55,592 nucleotides of DNA from Gammaproteobacteria bacterium (lineage in GTDB: Bacteria; Pseudomonadota; Gammaproteobacteria; Pseudomonadales; Halieaceae), in contig JAUHYL010000021.1 of assembly GCA_030426545.1 (NCBI GenBank), positions 1-55,592 on the forward strand, given 5' to 3'. The translations under genes and the position numbers were made by a program. Under the pieces are notes generated by a model. That model had not been told where the DNA came from. It worked only from the letters and a program-made list of their open reading frames with translations, and did not search any database. This document shows, in pieces, positions 8,942 through 16,533 of the stretch; position 1 is the stretch's first letter; each line of letters opens with the position of its first letter.

Positions 8942-9709
8942 TCACAGCTTGCGAAAATCGGGCTCGCGCTTTTCCATGAAGGCCATAATGGCCTCGATAT
9001 TCTCCGGCGAACCCGCCTGCCGCTCCATGGCGGCCTGCTCGGCATTAATCGCCGCATCGATAGCGGGTAGATGATGCAGGCGCAGCGTGCGCTTGATTTC
9101 ACGCAGGGCATTGACCGGCCAGCGTGCGATCTCGCTCGCCTTGGCCAGGGCTTCCTCGAACAACTGCTTGTCGGGAAAACTGCGCGCCGCCATGCCGCAT
9201 TCAACCGCCCTGTCAGCATCCACCCATTCGGCGGTATAAAACAGCTCAGCGGCACGCTGCGCACCGATATTGGCCTGCAACATATAACTTGAGCCCCACT
9301 CCGGCGCAAGCCCCAGGTTGGCGAAGGGCAGCCGCAGCCGCAGGCTCTCCCCCACGTACACCACGTCGGCGTGAAACAGCACGGTCGCCCCGCCGCCCAC
9401 CGCTGCGCCCTGGGCGGCGGCGACCAGGGGTTTGTCAAACTCTGCCACCGCGCGCGCGGCGGATTCGAAAGGATGTTCCTCGCCCTCTTCCAGCCCCTCG
9501 CCAAAACTGGACAGGTCTACACCGGAACAGAAATTCTCGCCCGCGCCGCAGAGCAGCGCGCACACGACCTCATCATCCTCAGCCGCCTGGCGGAACGTTT
9601 CGCGCAGCGCTATCCACATGGCCGTGTTGATGGCGTTTTTCTTTTCGGGCCGATTGAGGGTGATGACCAGCACACCGTCGCGGTTGTCCGTGAGAATCAG
9701 GTCGCCCAT
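8942..9709 (-). CDS. Enoyl-CoA hydratase/isomerase family protein
   Basis: A 255-residue crotonase-fold enzyme. The oxyanion-hole segments are visible as GAGENFCSGVDLSSF (about 55-69) and AAAQGAAVGGGATVLFHADVV (about 97-117). Only the second acidic position is filled (Glu137 in GLAPEWGSS); the first, usually Glu in GGxE, is not. One catalytic Glu fits a delta3,delta2-enoyl-CoA isomerase better than a hydratase, but this is inference. ATG 9709 gives the usual family N-terminus (DLILTDNRDGVLVITLNRPEKKNA). It starts ten bases after the stop of the nitroreductase gene and so probably shares its transcript. Confidence 0.82.
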   Translation of the reverse strand: MGDLILTDNRDGVLVITLNRPEKKNAINTAMWIALRETFRQAAEDDEVVCALLCGAGENFCSGVDLSSFGEGLEEGEEHPFESAARAVAEFDKPLVAAAQGAAVGGGATVLFHADVVYVGESLRLRLPFANLGLAPEWGSSYMLQANIGAQRAAELFYTAEWVDADRAVECGMAARSFPDKQLFEEALAKASEIARWPVNALREIKRTLRLHHLPAIDAAINAEQAAMERQAGSPENIEAIMAFMEKREPDFRKL

Positions 9710-9719
9710 GTCTATTGCC

Positions 9720-10394
9720 TCAGGAGTGAAAGTGCACCGCGTCGTCAGTCTCTGCGCGATCGGTGACGGCATTGCTGGAAGGATCATCCCTGTCGGGGTA
9801 GCCGAAAGAAATACCGAACAGCAGCTTGTTACTGGCATCTATGCCCAGTTGCTCACGCACATAGTCCGCCTGAAAGCTCAGCGCCGTCTGCGGACAACTG
9901 CCCAGACCGTGGGCGGTAAATGACAGCATCAGTGTCTGCGCGTACATCCCCAGGTCGGCCGCTTCGCGCAGGCCGAAAGGCTCGGGCAGGAACAGGAAGG
10001 CTACATGGGGGGCGTCGAAAAACGTGAAGTTGCGCATGAATTGCACGTGCCGCTTGTCCTTTTCCTCGCGCTTGATGCCGACCGCATCGTAGAGCACCTG
10101 CGCCGCGGCATACTGGCGCTCCTTGTACACGCCCTCGTAGCTGCCATCGTAGGGAAAATCCATACTGAAATTGCCCGACATAAAGCGGTCGGGCATTGCA
10201 CTGCGCAGGGCGTCGAGTTTGTCGCCGGACACCACGTGGGTGACCCAGGGCTGCGTGTTGCAGTTGCTGGGCGCGCGTTGGGCCACGGAAAATATCTGGC
10301 GCAACGTCTGTTCGTCTACCGCCTCGGGCAGGTAGGCGCGCAGGGAGCGTCTGGCAGCGACAATCTCTGCAAATGTTGTAGCACGATCTGTCAT
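9720..10394 (-). CDS. Nitroreductase family oxidoreductase
   Basis: A 224-residue FMN-dependent nitroreductase-fold protein. The N-terminal FMN-phosphate motif is ARRSLRAYLPEAV, and RAPSNCNTQPW near residues 45-55 is the family hallmark. The C-terminal LFGISFGYPDRDDP is the second signature. These enzymes reduce nitro groups, quinones, enones or iodotyrosines with NAD(P)H. Lying between two crotonases in an acyl-CoA gene run, it could reduce an unsaturated or quinone-like intermediate, which is speculation. The gap to the crotonase downstream is ten bases. Confidence 0.85.
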   Translation of the reverse strand: MTDRATTFAEIVAARRSLRAYLPEAVDEQTLRQIFSVAQRAPSNCNTQPWVTHVVSGDKLDALRSAMPDRFMSGNFSMDFPYDGSYEGVYKERQYAAAQVLYDAVGIKREEKDKRHVQFMRNFTFFDAPHVAFLFLPEPFGLREAADLGMYAQTLMLSFTAHGLGSCPQTALSFQADYVREQLGIDASNKLLFGISFGYPDRDDPSSNAVTDRAETDDAVHFHS

Positions 10395-10486
10395 GGTTGG
10401 TTTCTCCTGGTGTTCGAGCGGGCTATACCTTAGCCGAGGTACGCCAGGAATAAAAACCCGGGGGCTGCGAGGCCATCGGCCCCGCG

Positions 10487-11302
10487 TTACTGGCCGGTGA
10501 ATTGCGCTTTACGCTTTTCCTTGAACGCCCGCATGCCCTCTTTCGCATCACTGGAGGCAAATACAGGGTTGGCCAGTTCGTCGGACTGCAGCATTGCCTC
10601 GGCCTCTGGCACATCGCACTGAATGTCGCGCAGGGATTTGACAATGGCCTTGAGCGCCAGGGGGCCGGTTGCGCTGATCTGCTCGGCGATTTTCTTCGCC
10701 TCGGCCAGGGTTTCGCCCTTGGGCACCAGGCGATTCACCAGGCCCCATTCCAGCGCCTCAGCGGCGCTGATATGGCGCCCTAGGAGCAGGATTTCCGCGG
10801 CCAGGCAGTAGGGAATCTGCCGCGGCAGGCGAATGCTGGAACCCGCCATGGGGTACAGGCCACGCGCCACCTCGGTCACCCCGAAGATGGCATCTTCGGC
10901 AGCCACGCGAATGTCGGTACCCGCGAGAATTTCGGTGCCACCGGCCAGGGCATAGCCTTCAACGGCGAGAATCAGCGGCTTGTTCGGCCGATTGTCGCGC
11001 AGCAATGCCTGCCAATGCACGTTGGGTACGGTACCCATCAGCTCCATGAATTCATCCGTTGAGCGATGCCCCTCGGCCCCGGCCTTCAGATCCATGCCGG
11101 CGCAAAACGTGTCGCCGTTGGCGGTGAGTATCGCGCACATCAGGCTGTCGTCTTCGTCCAGCAGGCGCCAGGCCTTGTACAGACCGAGCAGCATCTCGGG
11201 GCTAAAGGCATTTTTTGCCTCGGGACGATTGAGGGTAACGATAAGCGTCGCGCCCTCCTGCTCAACGATGCAGTTTTTTGTGCTGATTTCCAGTTCTGCC
11301 AT
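10487..11302 (-). CDS. Enoyl-CoA hydratase (EchA19-like crotonase)
   Basis: A 271-residue crotonase with both catalytic acids in place, Glu124 in LAGGTEIL and Glu144 in GVTEVARGLYP, so hydration of a 2-enoyl-CoA is expected. Oxyanion segments are NGDTFCAGMDLKAG (62-75) and VEGYALAGGTEI. The start at ATG 11302 gives a normal N-terminus (MAELEISTKN). It follows the FadD19-like ligase by 78 bases on the same strand. In Mycobacterium tuberculosis a crotonase, echA19, likewise neighbours fadD19 in the cholesterol side-chain locus; I recall that arrangement and have not checked it. Orthology with EchA19 is a hypothesis. Confidence 0.82.
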   Translation of the reverse strand: MAELEISTKNCIVEQEGATLIVTLNRPEAKNAFSPEMLLGLYKAWRLLDEDDSLMCAILTANGDTFCAGMDLKAGAEGHRSTDEFMELMGTVPNVHWQALLRDNRPNKPLILAVEGYALAGGTEILAGTDIRVAAEDAIFGVTEVARGLYPMAGSSIRLPRQIPYCLAAEILLLGRHISAAEALEWGLVNRLVPKGETLAEAKKIAEQISATGPLALKAIVKSLRDIQCDVPEAEAMLQSDELANPVFASSDAKEGMRAFKEKRKAQFTGQ

Positions 11303-11380
11303 GTCTTTGCCTTGCCTGTGTAATGGGTTCCTTGCGCGCGAGGAGCGGTTGCTCAGGCCCGCGCGCACTGCCAGTCTGTC

Positions 11381-13015
11381 CTAGCCGACGAGGTAGTCCC
11401 CGCCCAGTGCGATCTCCTTCGCCTTCGGGTAGGCCGGTTTGCCACTGGGGGCTCGCGGAATTTCCGGCACCACGTGCAGTTCGCGCGGCACCTTGTAACC
11501 CGCCACGTGCTTGCGCGCCTCCTGTTGAATAGCATCCAGCGATACCGTGCAATTTTCACGGATTGCCACCACCGCGGTCACCTTGCTGCCAAAGCGCTCA
11601 TCGGGTGTATCGACCACCAGGCAGTCGAACACATCCGGGTGCGCCTTGATCGCCTCCTCCACTTCTTCAGGAAAGATTTTTTCGCCACCGGAGTTGATGC
11701 AGTTGGAGCCGCGACCGTACACGGTAATGGAGCCGTCTTCCTCGAGGCGGGATTCATCGCCGGTAAGCAGCCACACCTTGCCCTCTACCTCGACGAAGGT
11801 CTTCGCGGTTTTCACCGGGTCGTTGTAATAACCCACCGGGATATAGCCGGAGCGTGCAAAGATGCCCGTTTCTCCCGGTTTAACATGGCGATGTGGCTGG
11901 CCTTCTTCATCGGTGATCACATCCATGAAGTCGGATTGCTCCACGTTACCCAGACCCTTGGCCTCTGACTTCTTCTGCCCGGAGTCGAACCCCATATTGC
12001 CGGATTCGGAAGAGCCGAACGAATTCATGATGATGACGTTGGGGAAACGCTCCTTGAACTCCTGTTGTGACGACGCGGAGAACACGGCGCCACCGGAACC
12101 GACGCTGAACACACTGGAAAGATCCCAGCGATCAGGGTGCTCGCGCAAGGCATCGAGCAGAGGAATGGCCATGGCATCGCCGACAATAGACAGGGAATTC
12201 ACCTTCTCCCGCTCGACGATATCCCACACCTGGGCGCCGTTCAGTGACCGGCTGGGATTGAGCACCACGCAGTTACCGCCCAAAAGCTGGATGATCGCGT
12301 ACCACCAGCAGGCCCCGTGCATCAGGGGCGCCAGCGCCATGCCGACGATGGGAAAGTCACCGATGCGGCCGGCAATCTGCTCCGGCTCGGTGATCGGACC
12401 ATCCGGGTGAAACCAGCCACCACCGCCCAGCGCGGCATAGAACAGGTTTTTGTGCGGCCACATCACCCCCTTGGGCATGCCGGTTGTGCCGCCTGTGTAC
12501 AGCAGAAACAGGTCATCGTCGGCGCGCTCGCCAAAATCACGCCCCTCGGACTGCCCGGCCATGGCGCTCTCGTACTCCACCGAGCCAATGGTTGCTGGAT
12601 CGGCGCCGGAGTCATCGGTTACATGCACAAAGGTTTTCAGATCCGGCGCGGAGGCCTTCACATCGGCGATGTGCGGGGAGAATTCCTGGTGGTGTATGCA
12701 GGCCACCATATCGGCGTTATCGAAGATATACAGCAGCTCCTCTTCGACGTAGCGATAGTTCACATTGATCGGCACCGCACGAATCTTGAAGCAGGCCAGC
12801 ATGCCCTCCAGATACTCGTTGCAGTTGTACAGGTAGAGGCCGACATGGTCGCCGTCCTTCACGCCCTGGTCCTTAAGGTAATGCGCCAGCCTGTTGGCGC
12901 GCTGTTCCAGCTCCGCGAAGGTCGCGCGTTGCTCGCCGCAAACCAGCGCACTGCGACTGGGAACCTTATCCGCGACCATCTCGAAGAGGTCGGCGATGTT
13001 GAAGTGCTTTGCCAT
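11381..13015 (-). CDS. Acyl-CoA synthetase, AMP-binding (FadD19-like)
   Basis: A 544-residue adenylate-forming ligase that would activate a carboxylic acid to its CoA thioester with ATP. The P-loop is LLYTGGTTGMPKGVMWPH (about 170-187). The hinge and ATP-binding segments appear as NSFGSSESGNMGF, GDESRLEEDGSITVYGRG and the C-terminal catalytic lysine region SGKPAYPKAKEIAL. The N-terminus (NIADLFEMVADKVPSR) and the TGGTTGxPKGVMW loop resemble mycobacterial FadD19 and FadD17, which activate long, branched sterol side chains. Size also fits (FadD19 is about 548 residues). It starts a set of genes 16 bases after the Ltp3-like gene ends. Substrate identity is inferred from this context only. Confidence 0.87.
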   Translation of the reverse strand: MAKHFNIADLFEMVADKVPSRSALVCGEQRATFAELEQRANRLAHYLKDQGVKDGDHVGLYLYNCNEYLEGMLACFKIRAVPINVNYRYVEEELLYIFDNADMVACIHHQEFSPHIADVKASAPDLKTFVHVTDDSGADPATIGSVEYESAMAGQSEGRDFGERADDDLFLLYTGGTTGMPKGVMWPHKNLFYAALGGGGWFHPDGPITEPEQIAGRIGDFPIVGMALAPLMHGACWWYAIIQLLGGNCVVLNPSRSLNGAQVWDIVEREKVNSLSIVGDAMAIPLLDALREHPDRWDLSSVFSVGSGGAVFSASSQQEFKERFPNVIIMNSFGSSESGNMGFDSGQKKSEAKGLGNVEQSDFMDVITDEEGQPHRHVKPGETGIFARSGYIPVGYYNDPVKTAKTFVEVEGKVWLLTGDESRLEEDGSITVYGRGSNCINSGGEKIFPEEVEEAIKAHPDVFDCLVVDTPDERFGSKVTAVVAIRENCTVSLDAIQQEARKHVAGYKVPRELHVVPEIPRAPSGKPAYPKAKEIALGGDYLVG

Positions 13016-13031
13016 TTCCTGTCTCCCGGCG

Positions 13032-14195
13032 TCAGCCTTTTTCAGAGCCTACCACCCACATTGCAAAAAACTGCGCGCCACCACCGTAGGCGTGGCCCAG
13101 TGCAAGCTTGGCGCCCTCAACCTGGTGGTCACCGGCATCACCGCGCACCTGTCGCGCCGCCTCGGCGAAGCGAATCATGCCCGAAGCGCCAATGGGATTG
13201 GAGGAAAGCACACCGCCGGACGGGTTCCAGGGAATATCCCCACCCTCATCCAGTGAGGTAGCCCCCTCCATGGTCAGCTTCCAGCCCTCGCCTTCGGGTG
13301 CAAAGCCGAGGTTTTCCAGCCACATGGGCTCGTACCAGCTAAAGGGCACGTAAACCTCAGCAACATCCAGGTCCTTGCGCGGGTCCTTGATACCCGCCTG
13401 TTTGTAAACGTCCGCCGCACAGTCACGCCCGGCCTGCGGGTTCACTTCTTCGCGTCCGGCATACATGGTGGGCTCGGAGCGCATGGCCACGCCGCGTATC
13501 CAGGCCGGGGGCCTGGGTGCCTGCTCTGCCAGTTCCTCGTTGGCGATCACCATGGCGCAGGCGCCGTCTGAGGATGGGCAGGACTCCAGAAAGCGGATGG
13601 GATCCCACAACATGAACGACTCCTCCACCTCCTTCATGGTGATGTCGGGCTTCTGCAGGTGCGCCAGCGGGTTGCGCGCGCCGTGCAGGCGATCCTTCAC
13701 CGCCACCTTGATACCGACGTCGTAGGGCGCCTCGGAGCGCCGCATGTACTCGCGGATAATCGGCGCGAAGTAGCCGCCGGCGCCCGCATTCAGGTGCGTG
13801 GAAAACGGCTGCGGGTTAGACAGGGCCCACATCGCGTTGGACTCTGACTGCTTCTCAAACGCAACCGTCAGCACCCGCTTGAAGGTGCCGCTTTGCACAT
13901 GCGAAGCCGCTACCAGCGCGGTCGAGCCGCCGACAGAACCGGCGGTGTGCACACGCAGCATGGGCTTGCCGTTGCAACCCAGCGCATCCGTCAGATAGAT
14001 CTCCGGCATAATCACGCCCTCGAACATATCCGGCGCCTTGCCGACGATCACCGCGTCGATGTCGTCCCAGGTCAATTCAGCGTCATTGAGTGCATTGACG
14101 GCCGCCTCGCGCACCAGCCCGGCAATGGAAACGTCGCCGCGCTTGGTGGTGTAACTGGTTTGGCCGGTTCCGACCACTGCTGCCAAATTCGCCAT
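13032..14195 (-). CDS. Thiolase-fold lipid-transfer-type protein (Ltp3-like), triad lost
   Basis: A 387-residue SCP2-thiolase-type protein. It keeps the thiolase fold, but the catalytic Cys-His-Cys set is gone. The nucleophile segment reads GSVGGSTA (86-93) with no Cys, the GHP loop reads SNPIGASG (His replaced by Asn333) and the final CxGGG reads AYGGG with Tyr370. Members of the Ltp group with such changes act as side-chain retro-aldolases together with DUF35 proteins, as shown for Ltp2 of actinobacteria. Its ATG overlaps the TAA of the upstream Ltp4-like gene by one base (TAATG), so translation is probably coupled and the two may form one complex. Length is near that of mycobacterial Ltp3 (about 394). 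Function is inferred. Confidence 0.82.
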   Translation of the reverse strand: MANLAAVVGTGQTSYTTKRGDVSIAGLVREAAVNALNDAELTWDDIDAVIVGKAPDMFEGVIMPEIYLTDALGCNGKPMLRVHTAGSVGGSTALVAASHVQSGTFKRVLTVAFEKQSESNAMWALSNPQPFSTHLNAGAGGYFAPIIREYMRRSEAPYDVGIKVAVKDRLHGARNPLAHLQKPDITMKEVEESFMLWDPIRFLESCPSSDGACAMVIANEELAEQAPRPPAWIRGVAMRSEPTMYAGREEVNPQAGRDCAADVYKQAGIKDPRKDLDVAEVYVPFSWYEPMWLENLGFAPEGEGWKLTMEGATSLDEGGDIPWNPSGGVLSSNPIGASGMIRFAEAARQVRGDAGDHQVEGAKLALGHAYGGGAQFFAMWVVGSEKG

Positions 14196-15265
14196 TACGC
14201 GGCCTCCTTTGCTTGCTCGATCACGGTTACCAGGTTGTGCTGCAGGCAGGGGCCGGAAGTCGCATGGGCCACGCCGCGCTGCGCCTCTCCGCTGACGATG
14301 CGGTTGAACACCTCACCGATGCGGGACAAGCCCGAGGCCATCATCAGGTTACCCGCCAATACGCCGCCAGACGGGTTGACGCTGGTCGCATCGCCCAAAC
14401 CGAGCGCGCGGGCCAGGATGATTTCCTGGTGGCTGAAAGGTGCATACAGCTCCGCCACATCGACTGCGCCGTTGTGCACGCCGGCATTTTCGGCGGCCTT
14501 GCGGGTGGAGACGGAATCAGTGAGATCGCGCATCCCCGGATTGTGCGTTTCAATGCAGTGATCGATCCCGCTGATCACCGCGTAGGGCAGACCCCACTCC
14601 TTTGCCTTTTCTACCGTACAAATGACCATGGCGCTGGCGCCGTCGGAGACCGGGCAGATATCCGCCTTGCGCAACGGGGATACATACGTCTCCTGGGCCA
14701 GTACATCCTGCACCGACACGTCGCCGGCAAGTTGTGCATGCGGGTTGTTCAGCGCGTTGCGACGCGAGCGCGAAACCACTTCAGCCATGTCCTGCTCGCT
14801 GATCAGTCCCTTGTCCAGCATCAGGCGGGCCTGCATGGCCGCCAGCGAAATAGTATCCACCCACTGGGGTGCGAGGTAATACGGATCCAGTTGCTGTGAC
14901 AACACAATGGGCAACTCACCCGGCGACGATTTGCCGAAGCCATAGATCAGCGCCGAGTCGGCGTGACCCATGCGGATTTTCAGCATGGACTCGTACAACG
15001 CCCAGGCCGCATCCATCTCCACGTGGGATTCCTTGATCGGCGGCACCGCGCCCAGGGCATCCACGCCCATGACGAAGGCAAAGGCCGCCCCCTGCAGGTA
15101 GTCGCAACTGCCGGAACAGACAAAATCGACATCCTGGGCGTTCTTGATGCCCACCTGGTCATACACTTTGCTGATTACCGGGATGATCAGCTCGACTTCA
15201 TTGCAGGCGCCGGCATCGGACACCGCGTCGGACTGCTGGTAGCCCACTATTGCAATTTCTTTCAT
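14195..15265 (-). CDS. Thiolase-fold lipid-transfer-type protein (Ltp4-like), triad lost
   Basis: A 356-residue thiolase-superfamily protein, shorter than true thiolases. The nucleophile region reads ESHVEMDAAWALYESML with no Cys, the GHP loop reads GNLMMASG, and the C-terminal motif is SGPCLQHN rather than CxGGG. It is therefore unlikely to do thiolysis. The size matches mycobacterial Ltp4 (about 354 residues as I recall), and the partner gene matches Ltp3. It begins three bases after the stop of the zinc-ribbon DUF35 gene and overlaps the Ltp3-like start by one base. The tight packing suggests a heteromeric aldolase or acyl-binding complex. The pairing is seen; the reaction is inferred. Confidence 0.8.
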   Translation of the reverse strand: MKEIAIVGYQQSDAVSDAGACNEVELIIPVISKVYDQVGIKNAQDVDFVCSGSCDYLQGAAFAFVMGVDALGAVPPIKESHVEMDAAWALYESMLKIRMGHADSALIYGFGKSSPGELPIVLSQQLDPYYLAPQWVDTISLAAMQARLMLDKGLISEQDMAEVVSRSRRNALNNPHAQLAGDVSVQDVLAQETYVSPLRKADICPVSDGASAMVICTVEKAKEWGLPYAVISGIDHCIETHNPGMRDLTDSVSTRKAAENAGVHNGAVDVAELYAPFSHQEIILARALGLGDATSVNPSGGVLAGNLMMASGLSRIGEVFNRIVSGEAQRGVAHATSGPCLQHNLVTVIEQAKEAA

Positions 15266-15268
15266 AGC

Positions 15269-15796
15269 TTAGCCCTCCCACCCTTCAACCGGAATCTTGC
15301 CAATCTTCTCCACCGGGACATCCGGCTCGTCGAGCGGCTTGAAATAGCGAATATTGTCCATGGAGTAGCCCCATTCCTCTTGGGGCTTCCACACGCCCTG
15401 CACTCGCTGCCCGATGTGAACATCGGCGTTGTCGCACTCGCTCATCAGGTGAATGAACGAAATGTTGGCGCCATCCGGTACCAGATTGGCCACCACAAAG
15501 GGAGGCTCAATCGAGTTGCCGGGGATGGGGATGGAAACGATGGTGAAAGACTGCACGGTTGCCTTGTCCGACAGCACCACTTCCTCCTCAGTCGGCACGC
15601 CACAGGCGGCACAGGAGCCCCGCGGAGGTACGTACACCTGCGCGCACTGCGGGCAGCGCTGCCCGGTGAGTACCCCCTCTTTTACCTGCGTGAGGAATCG
15701 AGCGGGCGCGGCACCGGCGGTGAAGTTGTACTTCAGGTAGATCGGCGCTTCTATGCCGGTGATGACATCGGTATTTTCAGTGGTCTGTTCGCTCAT
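15269..15796 (-). CDS. DUF35 OB-fold protein with zinc ribbon
   Basis: A 175-residue Zn-ribbon/OB-fold protein. The ribbon Cys are at 48, 51, 62 and 65 (CPQC then CAAC with ten residues between), preceded by the family's amphipathic helix (PARFLTQVKEGVLTGQR). The OB-fold follows from about residue 70. DUF35 proteins partner thiolase-fold enzymes and are thought to bind or channel acyl-CoA; in Ltp2 aldolases the DUF35 chain is required for activity. The start at 15796 has a strong AGGAGG box. It sits three bases before the Ltp4-like gene and ten bases after the second DUF35 gene, which supports a shared complex. Confidence 0.85.
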   Translation of the reverse strand: MSEQTTENTDVITGIEAPIYLKYNFTAGAAPARFLTQVKEGVLTGQRCPQCAQVYVPPRGSCAACGVPTEEEVVLSDKATVQSFTIVSIPIPGNSIEPPFVVANLVPDGANISFIHLMSECDNADVHIGQRVQGVWKPQEEWGYSMDNIRYFKPLDEPDVPVEKIGKIPVEGWEG

Positions 15797-15806
15797 GGCC
15801 GGCCTC

Positions 15807-16247
15807 CTATACGCGTTCGAAACAACGGATGTCAGTGATGAAACCAATGGTTTCCTCCGCCCACACCGCCTTGACGCGCGCACCGGTAGAGACAGCGTCT
15901 TCGCTGTCGGCAGCCACGCAATGAATCATCGGCACATCGGCGCCGTCCAGCAGGATCATCGCCCAGGCGAAGGGCTTGTCGAAGGGATGCGCCTCACGCG
16001 GTTCTTTTACCCACGCGTAACTGACGATTTCGCCCTCCTGCCCCACGTCGACAAACTCGGACAGTTCCTCCGCCGTGTCCGGGTCATACTCCATCGGCGG
16101 GACAATGACGCGACCATCGGAGCCCTTGATGCCGACGATGTTGCGCTGTTTGAGTTCCGTGAGAAAACGACCCACTACCGGGCCGGTGGAGCGAGTGTAG
16201 GTAAAGCCAAGCTCAAAGGCCTGGTGTAGGACATCCGGTTGCGACAC
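15807..16247 (-). CDS. DUF35-like OB-fold protein lacking the zinc ribbon
   Basis: A 146-residue protein with the DUF35 layout: a helix (STGPVVGRFLTELKQRNIV), a loop, and an OB-fold ending GFITDIRCFERV. Where the ribbon should be it reads GSDGRVIVPPMEYDPDT, with the VPP of the ribbon kept but no Cys at all, so it cannot bind zinc there. The start is GTG 16247, nine bases from a good AAGGAGG box; another GTG at 16253 lies too close to that box. It is the first gene of the minus-strand run and probably the partner of the zinc-bearing DUF35 chain. In mycobacteria one longer DUF35 protein next to ltp4 may carry both kinds of domain (recollection, unchecked). Confidence 0.78.
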   Translation of the reverse strand: MSQPDVLHQAFELGFTYTRSTGPVVGRFLTELKQRNIVGIKGSDGRVIVPPMEYDPDTAEELSEFVDVGQEGEIVSYAWVKEPREAHPFDKPFAWAMILLDGADVPMIHCVAADSEDAVSTGARVKAVWAEETIGFITDIRCFERV

Positions 16248-16352
16248 GGTCACAGCCCTCCTTGCGGGGGATGAATTGAGGCAGGCCAGTATCTGTGAGG
16301 ACCCGGCCCTGCTCAATGACGCAATGGCTCATGTGGGAATGACATTTCTGAT

Positions 16353-16372
16353 CACCGGGTGAATTCCCGGTG
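16353..16372. promoter_or_regulatory. Inverted repeat in the DUF35 / dioxygenase divergent gap
   Basis: Perfect seven-base arms CACCGGG (16353-16359) and CCCGGTG (16366-16372) flank a six-base spacer. The repeat sits in the 286-base gap between two divergent genes. A second pair, GGGTGA at 16357-16362 and TCACCC at 16381-16386, overlaps it. There is no T-run, so an operator for a dimeric repressor (TetR type, for example) is likelier than a terminator. No regulator gene is adjacent. Confidence 0.4.
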
Positions 16373-16533
16373 TCCGTTGGTCACCCACCGCTTAGCCTAT
16401 TCAAGTGATGCTTCGGCGCGGCATGCGCACTATAGTCGCACTAGATGAACCACCGGCACGGGATTAGGGCCGCGCTTTCCGGCGCGGGCAAAATTCCCCA
16501 TAATCGGGCCCGCAAACCTACGAGGACAGAAAC

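Noticed and set aside
8824-9504. Long N-terminal extension of the first acylase
   Set aside because: The frame stays open upstream, but it overlaps the crotonase gene in another frame. The lipoprotein signal starts at 8823 behind a ribosome box.
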